A stretch of 64,000 bases of DNA from Bradyrhizobium sp. 170 (GCF_023101085.1 NZ_CP064703.1:7316001-7380000), one strand, 5' to 3'; positions 52,981 to 63,565 are shown, numbered from the stretch's first letter. A program made the numbers and translations. The notes: a model not told the origin generated them from the sequence alone.

Positions 52981-54396
52981 ATGGCTCGATCAGAAACATC
53001 CGGAAACAAATCCGCCCGCAGTGAGACCGACAGCTTCGGTCCGATCGACGTTCCCGCCGACCGCTATTGGGGCGCGCAGACCGAACGCTCGCGGCAGAAT
53101 TTCAAGATCGGCCATGACCGCATGCCGATGCCGGTCGTCCATGCGCTCGGCCTCGTCAAACTCGCCTCTGCCCAAACCAACCGGGAACTCGGCTTGCTCG
53201 ATGCGCGCCGCGCCGGGGCCATCATCCGCGCCGCGCGCGAGGTGATCGAAGGCAAGCTCGACGATCACTTTCCCCTGGTCGTCTGGCAGACCGGCTCCGG
53301 CACCCAGAGCAACATGAACCTCAACGAGGTGATCGCCAACCGCGCCAACGAGTTGCTGGGCGGCAAACTCGGCGCCAAGGAGCCGGTTCATCCCAACGAT
53401 CACGTCAACATGAGTCAGTCGTCGAACGATTCGTTTCCGACGGCGATGCATATCGCCGCCGCGGGACGCATCATCGCCGACCTGATTCCGGCGCTCATCG
53501 AGCTGCATCGCGAATTGCGCAAGAAGGAAAAGGCGTTCGCAAAAATCGTCAAGATCGGGCGAACCCACACCCAGGACGCAACGCCGCTGACGCTCGGACA
53601 GGAATTCTCGGGCTATGCTGCGCAGGTCGAGAGCGGCGTGGCGCGGCTGCGCATCGCGGTGAAGGATTTGTTCCCGCTGGCGCAAGGCGGAACTGCTGTC
53701 GGCACCGGCCTCAACTCGAAACCGAGATTTGCAAAACTGTTTGCCAGGCACGTCGCGAAAATCACAAAACTGCCCTTCACCAGCGCGCCAAACAAATTCG
53801 AGGCGCTGGCTTCCAACGACGCCTATGTCATGGTGCATGGCGTGATCAATTCGGTGGCGACCGGCCTGTTCAAGATCGCCAACGACATTCGCCTGCTGGG
53901 CTCGGGCCCGCGTTCCGGTCTCGGCGAATTGATTTTGCCGGAAAACGAACCGGGCTCGTCGATCATGCCCGGCAAGGTCAACCCGACCCAGTGCGAAGCG
54001 ATGACCATGGTCTGCTGTCAGGTGTTCGGCAACCAGACAGCTGTCACCGTTGCCGGCAGCCAGGGACATTTCGAATTGAATGTTTACAAGCCCGTGCTGG
54101 CATATTGTATGATGCATTCCATTCAACTGCTGTCGGACGCGGCGCGCTCGTTCACCGAACATTGCGTGGTGGGCATACGCGCCGATGAAAAGCGAATTCG
54201 CGATTTGATGGAGCGCTCGCTGATGCTGGTCACCGCGCTGGCTCCCAAGATCGGATACGACAACGCGGCGAAGGTCGCCAAATCGGCGCACGCGCGCGGA
54301 ACAACATTGAAGGAAGAGGCTGTGCGCCTCGGATTTGTCAACGCCGCCGAATTCGAACGTCTGGTGCAGCCGGACAAAATGACACACCCGGGCTGA
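52981..54396 (+). CDS. fumC: Fumarate hydratase, class II
   Basis: 471 residues, the iron-independent tetrameric type. It interconverts fumarate and malate in the TCA cycle. The signature [11 protein letters not shown] is at about residues 326-336, with [40 protein letters not shown] and [16 protein letters not shown] also present. The N-terminus has an extra 15-residue serine-rich tail. No neighbouring TCA genes. Confidence 0.96.
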   Translation: MARSETSGNKSARSETDSFGPIDVPADRYWGAQTERSRQNFKIGHDRMPMPVVHALGLVKLASAQTNRELGLLDARRAGAIIRAAREVIEGKLDDHFPLVVWQTGSGTQSNMNLNEVIANRANELLGGKLGAKEPVHPNDHVNMSQSSNDSFPTAMHIAAAGRIIADLIPALIELHRELRKKEKAFAKIVKIGRTHTQDATPLTLGQEFSGYAAQVESGVARLRIAVKDLFPLAQGGTAVGTGLNSKPRFAKLFARHVAKITKLPFTSAPNKFEALASNDAYVMVHGVINSVATGLFKIANDIRLLGSGPRSGLGELILPENEPGSSIMPGKVNPTQCEAMTMVCCQVFGNQTAVTVAGSQGHFELNVYKPVLAYCMMHSIQLLSDAARSFTEHCVVGIRADEKRIRDLMERSLMLVTALAPKIGYDNAAKVAKSAHARGTTLKEEAVRLGFVNAAEFERLVQPDKMTHPG

Positions 54397-54658
54397 GTGC
54401 CCCCGGGAAACTACGGGTGAGAAGTATGAATTATGGATCATACCTGAAGAATGAGGTTGATCATCTATCGCGGTTGCGTTGACGCATGGTAGGAGCAGGA
54501 ATTATTCGGTTTTCGCAGAGCGAAATATATTTTTTGATGCTATCAAAGAGCGCTACACGGGGATTCCGAATGACCATTCAATTTGCCAGCGCACGACACG
54601 ATTTTTTTCCAGCCAATGAATTATCATGCCTTCGAGTCGCCGGATGATGGAGGCGAAC

Positions 54659-54847
54659 ATGGCAGACGTGATCAACCTGAAGCGATTCAAGAAGCGTAAC
54701 GAACGGGAACAATCGGCAAGGCAGGCCGACGCCAACCGTGCGCGCTTCGGTCGGACCAAGGCCGAACGCGCTCTCGATGAACATCGCAAGGATCGCGCCG
54801 GCGATCTTTTGGACCAGCACAAGCTCGATGACGGAGACGCGTCATGA
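54659..54847 (+). CDS. DUF4169 family protein
   Basis: 62 residues, strongly charged and helical (MADVINLKRFKKRNEREQSA). This start sequence and the RFGRTKAERALDEHR block are typical of DUF4169, a small alphaproteobacterial family of unknown role. GGAGG precedes the ATG. The stop overlaps the next gene's start by ATGA, and this pairing with a ribbon-helix-helix gene recurs in related bacteria, as far as I recall. Confidence 0.8.
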   Translation: MADVINLKRFKKRNEREQSARQADANRARFGRTKAERALDEHRKDRAGDLLDQHKLDDGDAS

Positions 54848-55101
54848 AGTCACCCGTCGTCAAGCGCTCGATCGTGGTCGCCGGCCACAAGACCAGTGTC
54901 AGCCTCGAAGAGGCGTTCTGGAACGGCATGAAGGAAATCTCGGGGCTGCGGAACATGACCTTGTCCGAGCTGGTCGGCGAGATCGACAGCAACCGCCAGC
55001 AGGGCAATCTGTCCTCGGCGATCCGTCTCTTCGTGCTGGACTATTTCCGCACCCGCGCCATGCCGGCTGCCGCGCCGGACGCACCGCGGCCGCAGGCCTA
55101 G
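54844..55101 (+). CDS. Ribbon-helix-helix domain protein
   Basis: 85 residues with the pattern of the RHH/Arc-like DNA-binding family: a beta strand (VVKRSIVVAGHKTSVSLEEA), then helices FWNGMKEISGLRNMTLSELV and GNLSSAIRLFVLDYFRTRA. A proline/alanine tail follows. It may regulate its own operon; no target site is evident. It is co-translated with the DUF4169 gene. Confidence 0.85.
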   Translation: MKSPVVKRSIVVAGHKTSVSLEEAFWNGMKEISGLRNMTLSELVGEIDSNRQQGNLSSAIRLFVLDYFRTRAMPAAAPDAPRPQA

Positions 55102-55202
55102 AGCATTATCGGTTCTGATTGCATCAGAACCGAAGCTCCAGATTCTTGTTTTGACGCGTTTTCTTCACGCGAACCGGCACCCACTTCGCTCGAAAACGCT
55201 AT
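55100..55202. repeat. Interspersed palindromic element with AGAGCATT start
   Basis: It contains the hairpin CGGTTCTGATTGCATCAGAACCG and the motifs GACGCGTTTTCTTCACGCGA and CCACTTCGCTCGAAAACGCT, blocks that I recognise as a common dispersed element of Bradyrhizobium. It lies right after the ribbon-helix-helix stop and may end its transcript. Confidence 0.7.
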
Positions 55203-55257
55203 GCCTTCGATCAGGGCGAGCGCGTCAGAGGGCGCGCCCCCTGCTCGATCGCAACGC

Positions 55258-55854
55258 TCAATAAACGAGTCCGGTGCCGGGCGGCTTTTCGAGCGCCGCG
55301 GCCAGCGAGCGATATTCCTCGCATCCCGTGCCGCAAATCGCCGCGATGCGGGTCAGATGATACGACGCCTGATCGCGATTGCCCTGCTCGATCTGCCACA
55401 GGCCGTAATACTGCCAGGTCAGCACGTGGTTCGGGTCCGCCTTCAGCGCGCGCTCGTACCAGGTCTGCGACAGCCTGTAATCGCCGAGCTTGCGATAGGA
55501 ATAGCCGATCAGGTTGGCGACGCCGGCGTTGTCGTCGCGGCCGAGCGCCTTGAGCTGATCGATGGCGGCAGCATAATCGTTGCGCTCGTAGATCGTCGCG
55601 TGAGCCGCACGGTATCCTTGCCGGAAGGAGGCATCGTCGGCGCTCGACTGTTTGGTGGGCTTCTTTTTGGATTTGGAGCTCGACCTGGGAGCGGACCTGG
55701 TGTCGGGCGGCGGCGGGCTGGCCGAAGGCGGATCACCGCCGCCGCCGCCGCCTCCACCGCCGCCTGCGGCAAAGGCCGGAACGGATGGCGGCGATGCGAT
55801 CAGAGCCACTGAAAACAGTGCCAGCGTTGCGAGCTTGATAGCTGATTTCAACAT
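55258..55854 (-). CDS. Exported TPR-repeat protein with glycine tract
   Basis: 198 residues from ATG 55854, which has GGAGGGTTCGC before it. A signal peptide ends near PAFA, followed by ten consecutive glycines and a serine/proline/lysine-rich linker (residues 30-72). Then two or three TPR units: NDYAAAIDQLKALGRDDNAG, VANLIGYSYRKLGDYRLSQT and HVLTWQYYGLWQIEQGNRDQ. The two Cys in AAICGTGCEEY could form a disulfide in the periplasm. TPR domains bind proteins; the partner is unknown. The frame's upstream extension is spurious. Confidence 0.85.
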   Translation of the reverse strand: MLKSAIKLATLALFSVALIASPPSVPAFAAGGGGGGGGGGDPPSASPPPPDTRSAPRSSSKSKKKPTKQSSADDASFRQGYRAAHATIYERNDYAAAIDQLKALGRDDNAGVANLIGYSYRKLGDYRLSQTWYERALKADPNHVLTWQYYGLWQIEQGNRDQASYHLTRIAAICGTGCEEYRSLAAALEKPPGTGLVY

Positions 55855-56146
55855 GCGAACCCTCCGGTTTTCCTGCGTGAGCGAATCCATGGTCCAGCCG
55901 CAGGTACAGACCCCGCCGGGCGGCAAGTATTCCGCCTGCCGCGCAGAGGCGCTGCGCGTTGCGGCAGGCTGGACGAATGACGGCAATGTATCTAATTGAT
56001 TGGTCGTTGCGGTTCCCTGCCTAGCTGGCGGGCGGAACCCGACGACCGACGGAAGAAGACCCGTCACAGAGAAAGGCTGGAGAGAGAAATGGACATCGCA
56101 AAGCTGACCGCGCCCTGCGACCTCAGTCCATTTTCGGAAGCTCTCC

Positions 56147-57736
56147 ATGCCTGCCTTTCTCGTTCTGGATTCCATCTCGCTCGCCACGCCTGACGGACGC
56201 CCGCTGTTCGATGGATTGACGCTTGCCATCGGGCGCGAGCGCACCGGCCTTGTCGGCCGCAACGGCTGCGGCAAATCCACATTGCTTCGCCTGATCGCGG
56301 GCCAGATCGAACCTGCAGGCGGATCGCTGCAACGCATCGGCTCGATCGGCATGCTCGCGCAGCTGACCGATGAACGGCTGACGGTCGACCAGGCGCTCGG
56401 CGTCGCCGGCGATCTTGCCCGGCTGCGCCGGCTCGAACGCGGCCAGGGATCGATTCAAGGATCGCTTGATGACGCCACCGAAGCGGATTGGACGCTGGAA
56501 GCGAGAATACAGGCGGCGCTGACTGATGCCGGGCTGGCGTCGTTGCCGCTGCATCGCCCGATCATCTCCTTGAGCGGCGGCGAGCGAACGCGCCTCGCGC
56601 TGGCGCGCCTCCTGATCGAGGCGCCGGATCTGCTGCTGCTGGACGAACCCACCAACAATCTCGACGCTGACGGCCGGCAGGCCGTGGCGCAGCTGCTCGA
56701 ACGCTGGCAGGGCGGCATCCTCGTCGCCAGCCATGACCGCGCGCTGCTGGAACGCGTCGACCGCATCGTCGAACTGACGCCGATCGGCATCAGCATATTC
56801 GGCGGCGCGTGGTCGACCTTTGCCGAGGCGCGCGAGGCGGCCCGCGCCCGCGCCGCCGATGACCTCGACCGCGCCTCGGATGCCCTGCGCAACACCGAAC
56901 GCGCGCTGCAGAAGGGGCGCGAAAAGAAGGCACGCCGCGACAAGGCCGGCCGCGCCTGGCGCGCCAAGGGCATCGAGGACAAGATGTTCATGGACCGCGA
57001 GAAGGAGCGCGCCGAGAACAGCGCCGCGCGCGAAAGCCAGCTCGCCGGCCGCCTGCTCGGCGAGCGTGTCGAGGCGCTGGAAATGGCCAGGGCGCAAGTC
57101 GAGATCCTGACGCCGCTTTCGATCGCGTTGCCGCGCACCCATCTGCCGGGCGGGCGCGAACTCATCGCCTTCAAGGACGTGGCGATGGCTTTTGGAGAGC
57201 GCCATCTGTTCGGACCGCTGTCATTCGAGGTTCGCGGACCCGAGCGGATCGCCATCCGCGGCGCCAACGGTTCTGGCAAGACCACCTTGTTCCGCCTGCT
57301 CACCGGCGAGCTGAAACCTGCGAGCGGCGACGTTGGCCGCCGCACCGACCGCATTGCCGTGTTCGATCAGCATATCGGCCTGCTCGATCCCGGGCTGAGC
57401 ATTCTCGACAATCTGCGCCGCCTGAATCCGGAGCTCTCGGCCAACGCGGCCCACGCGGCGCTGGCGCGGTTTGCATTCCGTAACCGGGCGGCGCTGCAGA
57501 TCGCGGCCAGGCTCTCAGGCGGCGAGCGGCTGCGCGCAGGCCTCGCCTGCGTATTCGCGCGCCCGCAACCGCCGTTCGTCCTGCTGCTGGACGAGCCGAC
57601 CAACCATCTCGATCTCGCTTCCATCGAGGAACTGGAAAATGCGCTGAAAGGATTCGACGGCGCGCTGATCGCCGTCAGCCATGACGAGGCATTTCTGCAG
57701 GCGATCGGAATCGGGCGCGAGATCGTGCTCGGCTAG
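56147..57736 (+). CDS. ABC-F family ATPase (Uup/EttA-like)
   Basis: 529 residues with two ABC domains and no membrane part. The first has Walker A GRNGCGKST (residues 37-45), signature LSGGERTRLALARLL and Walker B LLLLDEPTNNLD; the second has GANGSGKTT, LSGGERLRAGLACVF and LLLLDEPTNHLD. Between them is a charged linker (about residues 225-310) rich in Arg/Lys/Glu, the P-site tRNA-interaction motif of ABC-F proteins that act on the ribosome. Subtype (Uup, EttA or resistance type) cannot be settled by eye. Confidence 0.93.
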   Translation: MPAFLVLDSISLATPDGRPLFDGLTLAIGRERTGLVGRNGCGKSTLLRLIAGQIEPAGGSLQRIGSIGMLAQLTDERLTVDQALGVAGDLARLRRLERGQGSIQGSLDDATEADWTLEARIQAALTDAGLASLPLHRPIISLSGGERTRLALARLLIEAPDLLLLDEPTNNLDADGRQAVAQLLERWQGGILVASHDRALLERVDRIVELTPIGISIFGGAWSTFAEAREAARARAADDLDRASDALRNTERALQKGREKKARRDKAGRAWRAKGIEDKMFMDREKERAENSAARESQLAGRLLGERVEALEMARAQVEILTPLSIALPRTHLPGGRELIAFKDVAMAFGERHLFGPLSFEVRGPERIAIRGANGSGKTTLFRLLTGELKPASGDVGRRTDRIAVFDQHIGLLDPGLSILDNLRRLNPELSANAAHAALARFAFRNRAALQIAARLSGGERLRAGLACVFARPQPPFVLLLDEPTNHLDLASIEELENALKGFDGALIAVSHDEAFLQAIGIGREIVLG

Positions 57737-57937
57737 GCACACTCATAAGACCGGCGGCGCAACTACAGAAGCAATGTGTGTCCTGCCCTTAAAGCGACGC
57801 GGTTACCGCACCACAGTGAAGTGATACGAAGGGCCGGGCGAACAACGCTGACACCGCTACGCCACAGCCGAACGTGGCATCCCCTGCGTCCCATTGCAAA
57901 CGTCCGCTTCGGCAAATATTGACCGAAAGTGGACCCT

Positions 57938-58363
57938 CTACAAACCGCGTGTGGTAGCTTTCCAGAACTTATCCATCGCTAAGCAATGTTCTTTGGACTT
58001 TGGTCCTAGAAAGCTGACCAGCGCCCTGAAATCGAATGCTCTCTTGCCGTCTGCATGCTGCAATGATTCAAGAAAGCCTGTCGACAAAGCGATCTGTTCT
58101 TCGGCAGAACCATTCTCTAGCGCCTGCTCACACAGCTCAAAGACGGATTTCATCGTGTCTTTTGGCAGCTGCTCGAAATGCTCGACGATAGCGTGTGCCA
58201 ATCCTGCGCCAGCGACTGTTACAGGCACCACCTCAGGTGACCACTCCGCCTTCAGCGTATCGAGCGACTCTTTCAGTTGCGGCGCTAGACCTGCAATGCG
58301 ATCAAGATAGCAATGATCTGTAGGCATGCGTTCAAATATGTCGGAGCTATCTGACGGCTGCAA
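57938..58363 (-). CDS. Hypothetical protein, possibly DUF7674-like
   Basis: 141 residues, mostly helical and acidic, from an ATG at 58363 or at codon 13. The HAIVEHFEQLPKDTMKSVFE to EEQIALSTGFLESLQ region resembles a widespread small family (DUF7674) often found as stray or immunity-like genes, but I am not certain of the match. The DNA is less GC-rich than the neighbours. It stands alone downstream of the ABC-F gene on the opposite strand. Confidence 0.55.
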   Translation of the reverse strand: MQPSDSSDIFERMPTDHCYLDRIAGLAPQLKESLDTLKAEWSPEVVPVTVAGAGLAHAIVEHFEQLPKDTMKSVFELCEQALENGSAEEQIALSTGFLESLQHADGKRAFDFRALVSFLGPKSKEHCLAMDKFWKATTRGL

Positions 58364-58457
58364 GGAGTCATTTTCGACCGAGTACTGCCCGCCATTTGAT
58401 ATCTGCTTTGCCTCAAAAGCGACCCGCTGCCGATGGCTGCGCTAGTCAGTCCGCGCC

Positions 58458-61400
58458 CTAATTGGAACGCGGCGGCGGATTGCCCACTTGCGGCGTCAGC
58501 GCCAGCGGCGGACGCGGTTTCGCTTTGGCGGCTCCTGGTGCGGGCTTCACGTCGATCGGCGGCGGCAGCGGAGCAACCAGCGGCTGGCCTGCGACGGGTG
58601 CCGGCGGCGCATTGACGACGGGCGGACGCGGCGCCGTGGTCTTCTTCGCCGGCGGCCGCCGTGGATCGCGGCCGCCCTTTGTCTGGGTCGCCGGCGTGAT
58701 TGGCGCGGCCTCCGGGATCGGCAATTGTCCATCCACGGGCGGCAGCACGATCGGCGCCGGCGCCGGCGGCGGCGGCTCGCCTCGTTCGATCGCATCGAGC
58801 CTTCGGGTTTCGTGATCGATCGCACGCACCGCCAGCCACGATGACAAAGGGGCAACGTCGACGCTGCGGCTGAGCGCGTCGGGCGTGCCGACCGCGAGCA
58901 GTTGAATCTCCGGACGTCCGGTCGTCATCGTCAAGGAAAGCGCGGCGCGGATATCGGCCTGATCGGCGGCGATATCGTATCCGCCGGAGACGGTGGCGCG
59001 CACGCCATTGCCGTCCAGCGTCGTGGCGCCCACGCGAAACCGGCCGTCCCTGACGGTGAACGGGATTTGCGCGGAAGGAACCGCAAGCGCGCCGGCCGGA
59101 AGAGCGGCTTCGACGATCTGCTTCAGTCGGACGTCGTCCTTTGCCTGCCCGCTGTCATTGGCGCGGACAGCCACTTCGAAGGCGCGCGGATCGAGGCCTG
59201 AGATCCTGGCCGCTTCCAGCGTCAGCGTTCCGCTGCCGGACAGCGCGCCCGCCAGCGCCGAGGCGCTGCGGCCCTGGCTCGTCAGCGTCATCTGCATCGA
59301 CGCGCGGCCGGCCGGCATCGCGAGGTTGCGATAGCGCAGCGCCGTGCCGTCGACGCCGGAGAACTGGATACTCGCGTTCAACGCAATGCCGTTCGCGCCT
59401 GGCTTCGCATCCATACTGGCGCTGACATCGCCGCCGCCGATCTTGGCTTTGATGGCATCGAAGCTCAGCGACTGGCCGTCGCTCTTGATCATCCCGCTCA
59501 CCGGCTGCAATTCGCTTCCGCCCGGCAGCACGCCGCGCAGCGCCTGAAACGCGATCCTGCCGCGCCAGCCCTTCGCCAGGCCAGTGCCGAGCGGCTCGGC
59601 GGCATCGTGTCCGGCGGCGCCGAGCGCCAGGGCGAAGGCCGGCGCCAGCGCGAGCTGATCGGCGCCGATTTCACCCTCGATCTCCTTCTCCTCGCCGAGC
59701 GTCACGGCCACGCTGCCGCGCAGGCGCGAACCGCCGGCGCTGCTGTCGAGGTCGTCGAAGGTCAGCCTGTTCCCGGTGAGCTGCACGCGCGAAGACAGGC
59801 CGATGTTCTGCGCCAGCGTATCCGCCGGCTTGAGATCGAGCAGCGGCCCGAAATCGGCGCGGCGAACTTTCAAGGAGAGAGTGGCCTTGGCCTCCTGTGC
59901 CCACGGTTCGGCGGAGCCTTCCGCTTCGGCTTCAAGTCCCGTTCCCGAGATCTTTGCCTTGAGGCGCAACGGCGCGCCCCACGCGCCCACAGCGCTGCCC
60001 TCGAATTGCGCCGGGCCGTCGCCCGCCGCCACGGCGCGATCGAGGCCGAGCAGGACAAGCAAGGCGCGGCCTTGCTCGGACGACAATCTGGATTCGATCC
60101 CGACGTCGCTCTGCCGGAGCGCGGCAAGATCGATGCCCTGGATTGCCGCCACAGTTGGCCTTGCGGTGATCGTGCTGACGCCCTTGAGCAACGGCGAGTC
60201 GAGATCGGCTGTGGCGCGCGCCTGGACGCGATCGGACTGCCCGGCACTCCTGGTGAGGTCGAGCGCCAGTTTCAGGCGCGCCGGGCCCGGGCTGGTCCCC
60301 ACCGCATTGAGCCGCGCGGCCAGCGCCGGTGAAAAGGGAACGATCAGGCTGGTCAACCGAGCGAGCGAAGCGGCGCTCGAATTGAGCGCGAACCATCCGG
60401 TCGCGTTAACGCGGTCGAAATTGCCCGCGCCGTCCAGCGTCACGCTTTCAAGCTGGCCGATCTTCAACTGCTCGAGCGATATTTTTGTCGGCGAGTAGGC
60501 CAGTCTGGCGAGCAGCGGACTCAGCTCCTGCCCGGCGGAGATGGCGCGGCCGATATCGAGCGATAACTTTGCCTCATCCGGCCACTCGCCTTGCGGCCCC
60601 GCCAGCGACCGCGCAAAGGCCGTGGCGGCATCGAGATCGAGCCGCTCCGCCTTCAGTTCCGCATCGACCCGGGAGCCGTGAATTGCTTGCCGGTGCGACA
60701 CCACCACCCTCCCCTCCACCGTGCCGCCCTCGATGTCGGCCTTCATGGCGTCGATGGCAAAGCCCTCAGGCGCGACGGTCACGTCGCCGCGCAGCCGAAG
60801 CGGCTTCTGGCTGCGATAGGCGATCTCGCCGCGGCCCTGCAGCCAGGTCAGCAGCGCCTCGGGATCGGAGGATTCGACGCTGAGCGCAGCCTTGAACCGC
60901 TCCGGCGTAACGCTCTTCGCACTGGCCTCGTTGAGTGAAACCCTGGTCGCGCCGGGCGCGCGGAACTCCAGTCTTCGGAGGCTCCAGGATTTGTCGTCGC
61001 CATGCAGCTCGGCAGCGATGTCCTGCAACGGGCGGCCGCCGAGCATGACCTGCTCGGAAGCGAGTTCGATCTGCGCGGGGATCGGCAGATGCGGAATGAC
61101 TGATGTGAGCGCGCGCAGCGATGGTAACGCGCGAGCAGGTTCGGTGGAATTGTCCTTGGTGACGAATCTGTCGGCATCGAGCTGGCGCGCCGAGAGCGCC
61201 GCACGCAACAGCAGCTCCGCGCCGAAGCGGATGTCGCCGCTGCCTGAGAGCTTCAGCGCGCGCTCCTCGGGGCCATAGGTCACCTCGACCTGTTCGAGCC
61301 GCGCCGCCGAATAATCGGCCTTGACCTTCGCGGCGATGCGCCACGGTGGATCGTTGCCCTTGCCCTTCTGGCCGGGAGGAGCGACGAGCGTCATCGCGCC

Positions 61401-62099
61401 TTCGAAGCGCGGCGCACGGGCATCGAAATTCAGGATGCCGTCGAGATCGATGGCGAGCGCGCGCTGGCCCGGGTCGATATTGAGGTGAACGCGGGTGCCG
61501 TTGCCGTCGGGGCCCTGCCCCGAGGAAACGCGAAACGGATAGCGCGTGCCCGACAGCATGAAGTTGCCGTCGCCGCGGACCGAGCCGGCCAGCGACCGCA
61601 CGTCGCCACTGAAGGCGATATCGTTCAGTTCGAGCGTGCTGCGGCTGGCTGCGTCATGCAAGGCGATGCGCCCGGTGAGATTGAGCCGGTCAATCGCCAG
61701 CGAACCCAGATTGACCGTCCCGGTCGATGCCGGCCAATCGATGCGTCCCTTGGCGTCGAGCCCGAGATCGAGCGACATGCCGTTGATCGTCAGTTCGGTC
61801 GCGCGCACCTCGCCGCGCATCAGCGAGCCCAGGCTGAATTCCACGTCGAGCTTGTCGGCGCGAACCTTGCCGAGATCGTTGGCGCCGCCGACCACGACCG
61901 ACCGCAGTTGCAGCGACGGCGCCGGCAACAGCCGTGCGTCGAGCTTGCCGCCGACCCGGACCGGCGCGCCGACGATCCGCGTCGCCTCGGCCTCGAAATG
62001 CGGCCGGAACTGGTTCCAGTCAATGAAATATGGCCCGACAAGCGCGGCAATCAACGCAATGATGAAGGCGATTGCCAGGCCGAGCAGCGTCGTCTGCAC
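58458..62099 (-). CDS. Large AsmA-family protein
   Basis: 1213 residues. One N-terminal membrane helix (LGLAIAFIIALIAALVGPYF) and the start of AsmA (FIDWNQFRPHFEAEATRIVG) lead into a long, beta-rich body with repeated strand blocks, and a conserved C-terminal AsmA_2-like domain (DGRFRVGATTLDGNGVRATV). The last 130 residues are proline/alanine/lysine-rich. AsmA-type proteins (TamB/YhdP group) span the periplasm and are thought to carry phospholipids to the outer membrane. It is monocistronic; the next gene upstream is a P450 on the same strand, 170 bases away. Confidence 0.9.
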   Translation of the reverse strand: MQTTLLGLAIAFIIALIAALVGPYFIDWNQFRPHFEAEATRIVGAPVRVGGKLDARLLPAPSLQLRSVVVGGANDLGKVRADKLDVEFSLGSLMRGEVRATELTINGMSLDLGLDAKGRIDWPASTGTVNLGSLAIDRLNLTGRIALHDAASRSTLELNDIAFSGDVRSLAGSVRGDGNFMLSGTRYPFRVSSGQGPDGNGTRVHLNIDPGQRALAIDLDGILNFDARAPRFEGAMTLVAPPGQKGKGNDPPWRIAAKVKADYSAARLEQVEVTYGPEERALKLSGSGDIRFGAELLLRAALSARQLDADRFVTKDNSTEPARALPSLRALTSVIPHLPIPAQIELASEQVMLGGRPLQDIAAELHGDDKSWSLRRLEFRAPGATRVSLNEASAKSVTPERFKAALSVESSDPEALLTWLQGRGEIAYRSQKPLRLRGDVTVAPEGFAIDAMKADIEGGTVEGRVVVSHRQAIHGSRVDAELKAERLDLDAATAFARSLAGPQGEWPDEAKLSLDIGRAISAGQELSPLLARLAYSPTKISLEQLKIGQLESVTLDGAGNFDRVNATGWFALNSSAASLARLTSLIVPFSPALAARLNAVGTSPGPARLKLALDLTRSAGQSDRVQARATADLDSPLLKGVSTITARPTVAAIQGIDLAALRQSDVGIESRLSSEQGRALLVLLGLDRAVAAGDGPAQFEGSAVGAWGAPLRLKAKISGTGLEAEAEGSAEPWAQEAKATLSLKVRRADFGPLLDLKPADTLAQNIGLSSRVQLTGNRLTFDDLDSSAGGSRLRGSVAVTLGEEKEIEGEIGADQLALAPAFALALGAAGHDAAEPLGTGLAKGWRGRIAFQALRGVLPGGSELQPVSGMIKSDGQSLSFDAIKAKIGGGDVSASMDAKPGANGIALNASIQFSGVDGTALRYRNLAMPAGRASMQMTLTSQGRSASALAGALSGSGTLTLEAARISGLDPRAFEVAVRANDSGQAKDDVRLKQIVEAALPAGALAVPSAQIPFTVRDGRFRVGATTLDGNGVRATVSGGYDIAADQADIRAALSLTMTTGRPEIQLLAVGTPDALSRSVDVAPLSSWLAVRAIDHETRRLDAIERGEPPPPAPAPIVLPPVDGQLPIPEAAPITPATQTKGGRDPRRPPAKKTTAPRPPVVNAPPAPVAGQPLVAPLPPPIDVKPAPGAAKAKPRPPLALTPQVGNPPPRSN

Positions 62100-62268
62100 G
62101 GTATCTCCCCTTGAACCGCCCCGGCGCGCAGGCCGCGCTACGCCGAACCCGGCCCCGGAGCAGCCCGGAATATAGAGGCAAGTGCGGCGATGTCACAGCG
62201 GCATACTGACAGGCGCCCCGCCCGGCTCCAAGCACCGGAGCCGAGGGTTAAAACGCCCCGCCAAGGCC

Positions 62269-63501
62269 TTACCAGCTCGCCGGCAGGCGCTTCAGGCCGC
62301 GCAGCACGAAGGTCGGCCGCCATTCCGGATTGACAGCGTCATCCAGCCGCAGGTCCGGCAGCCGGCGCAGCAGGGTCGAAATCGCGACTTCGGCCTCGAT
62401 CCGCGCCAGCTGGGCGCCGAGGCAGAAGTGGATGCCGCCGCCAAAGAATAGCGGCCTTACATTGGGCCGGGCGATATCGAGGCGTTCCGGGTGGTCGGGA
62501 TAGACCGCGGGGTCGTGGTTGGCCGAGCCCAGCAGACAGAGCACGCTCTCGCCCTTGGGAATTCGCTTTCCGCCGAGGTCTTCGATGTCTTCCAGCGCCA
62601 CCCGGCCGGTCAGTTGCACCGAGGAGTCGTAGCGCAGGAATTCCTCGATGGCGTTGGTGATGAGCTCGGGCCTGGCCTTGAGCAGCGCGAGCTGGTCGGG
62701 ATTGCGATGCAGCGCCAGCAAGCCGTTGCCGATCAGGTTGACGGTGGTCTCGTGGCCCGCGCCGAACAGCAGAATGATATTGGCGGTCAGTTCCTCGTTG
62801 GAGAGCTTGCTGCCGTCCTCCTCGGCCTGCACCAGCTGCGTAATCAGGTCGTCACCGGGGGTCTTGCGCCGCAGCTCGAACATCTGCTGGAAATACATCG
62901 CCGCCATCGCATTGCCGGCATTGCCCTGCTTGATTTCGTCCGGCGTCAGCGGCACCGGATCGAGCAGGCGTCCGCCATCGCGCGAACTTGTATAAAATAC
63001 CTCGCGATGCTCCTCGGGGATTCCGAGCATGTCGCAGATGATGGTGACCGGCAGGCGGAACGCGAAATCCTCGATCAGGTCCATCTTGCCCTGCGGAATG
63101 ATCCGGTCGAGCGTCTCGTCGACGACCTGCTGGATGCGCGGGCTCATGTCCTCGACCCGGCGGGCGGTGAACGCCTTCACCACCAGCCCGCGCAGGCGGG
63201 TGTGGTCCGGCGGATCCTGCTGCAGCATCCAGTGGCTCATGCTGCGGAACACCGGCTCGTCCATGATCTTGGGGCCGTAGCGGCGGATCGTGCGCTCGAC
63301 GTAATCCTTGCCGAACCGCTTGTCGCGCATCACGAGGCTGACCTCGGCGTGGCGGCTCGCGACATACATGCCGAGCGGCGTCAGGTGCACCGGATCGGTG
63401 GTCCGCATCCGCTCGTAATGCGGATAGGGGTTGCGGATGAATTCCGGGTCCAGCGGATTGAACAACGGCGCGCTACTGGCAGGCTGAACATGTTCGTTCA
63501 T
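62269..63501 (-). CDS. Cytochrome P450
   Basis: 410 residues of a soluble bacterial P450. The haem-ligating cysteine is in FGGGIHFCLGAQLAR, the oxygen-activating I-helix is LLFGAGHETTVNL and the K-helix EFLRYDS. The start at ATG 63501 fits the length; the frame's upstream 30 codons have no family likeness. P450s hydroxylate or otherwise oxidise hydrophobic substrates with electrons from a ferredoxin system; no redox partner is adjacent. It is divergent from a TetR gene, so it may be an inducible detoxification or catabolic enzyme. Confidence 0.95.
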   Translation of the reverse strand: MNEHVQPASSAPLFNPLDPEFIRNPYPHYERMRTTDPVHLTPLGMYVASRHAEVSLVMRDKRFGKDYVERTIRRYGPKIMDEPVFRSMSHWMLQQDPPDHTRLRGLVVKAFTARRVEDMSPRIQQVVDETLDRIIPQGKMDLIEDFAFRLPVTIICDMLGIPEEHREVFYTSSRDGGRLLDPVPLTPDEIKQGNAGNAMAAMYFQQMFELRRKTPGDDLITQLVQAEEDGSKLSNEELTANIILLFGAGHETTVNLIGNGLLALHRNPDQLALLKARPELITNAIEEFLRYDSSVQLTGRVALEDIEDLGGKRIPKGESVLCLLGSANHDPAVYPDHPERLDIARPNVRPLFFGGGIHFCLGAQLARIEAEVAISTLLRRLPDLRLDDAVNPEWRPTFVLRGLKRLPASW

Positions 63502-63565
63502 GGTGACCTCAACTGGTTGCTGGCGGTGCGTAGCACAGCGCGTTTCCCCCGGGCCGGTCGAAACT

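Noticed and set aside
55258..56352. A 364-codon version of the TPR gene
   Set aside because: The first 166 codons cross noncoding sequence and the ABC-F gene; the signal peptide and GGAGG place the start at 55854.
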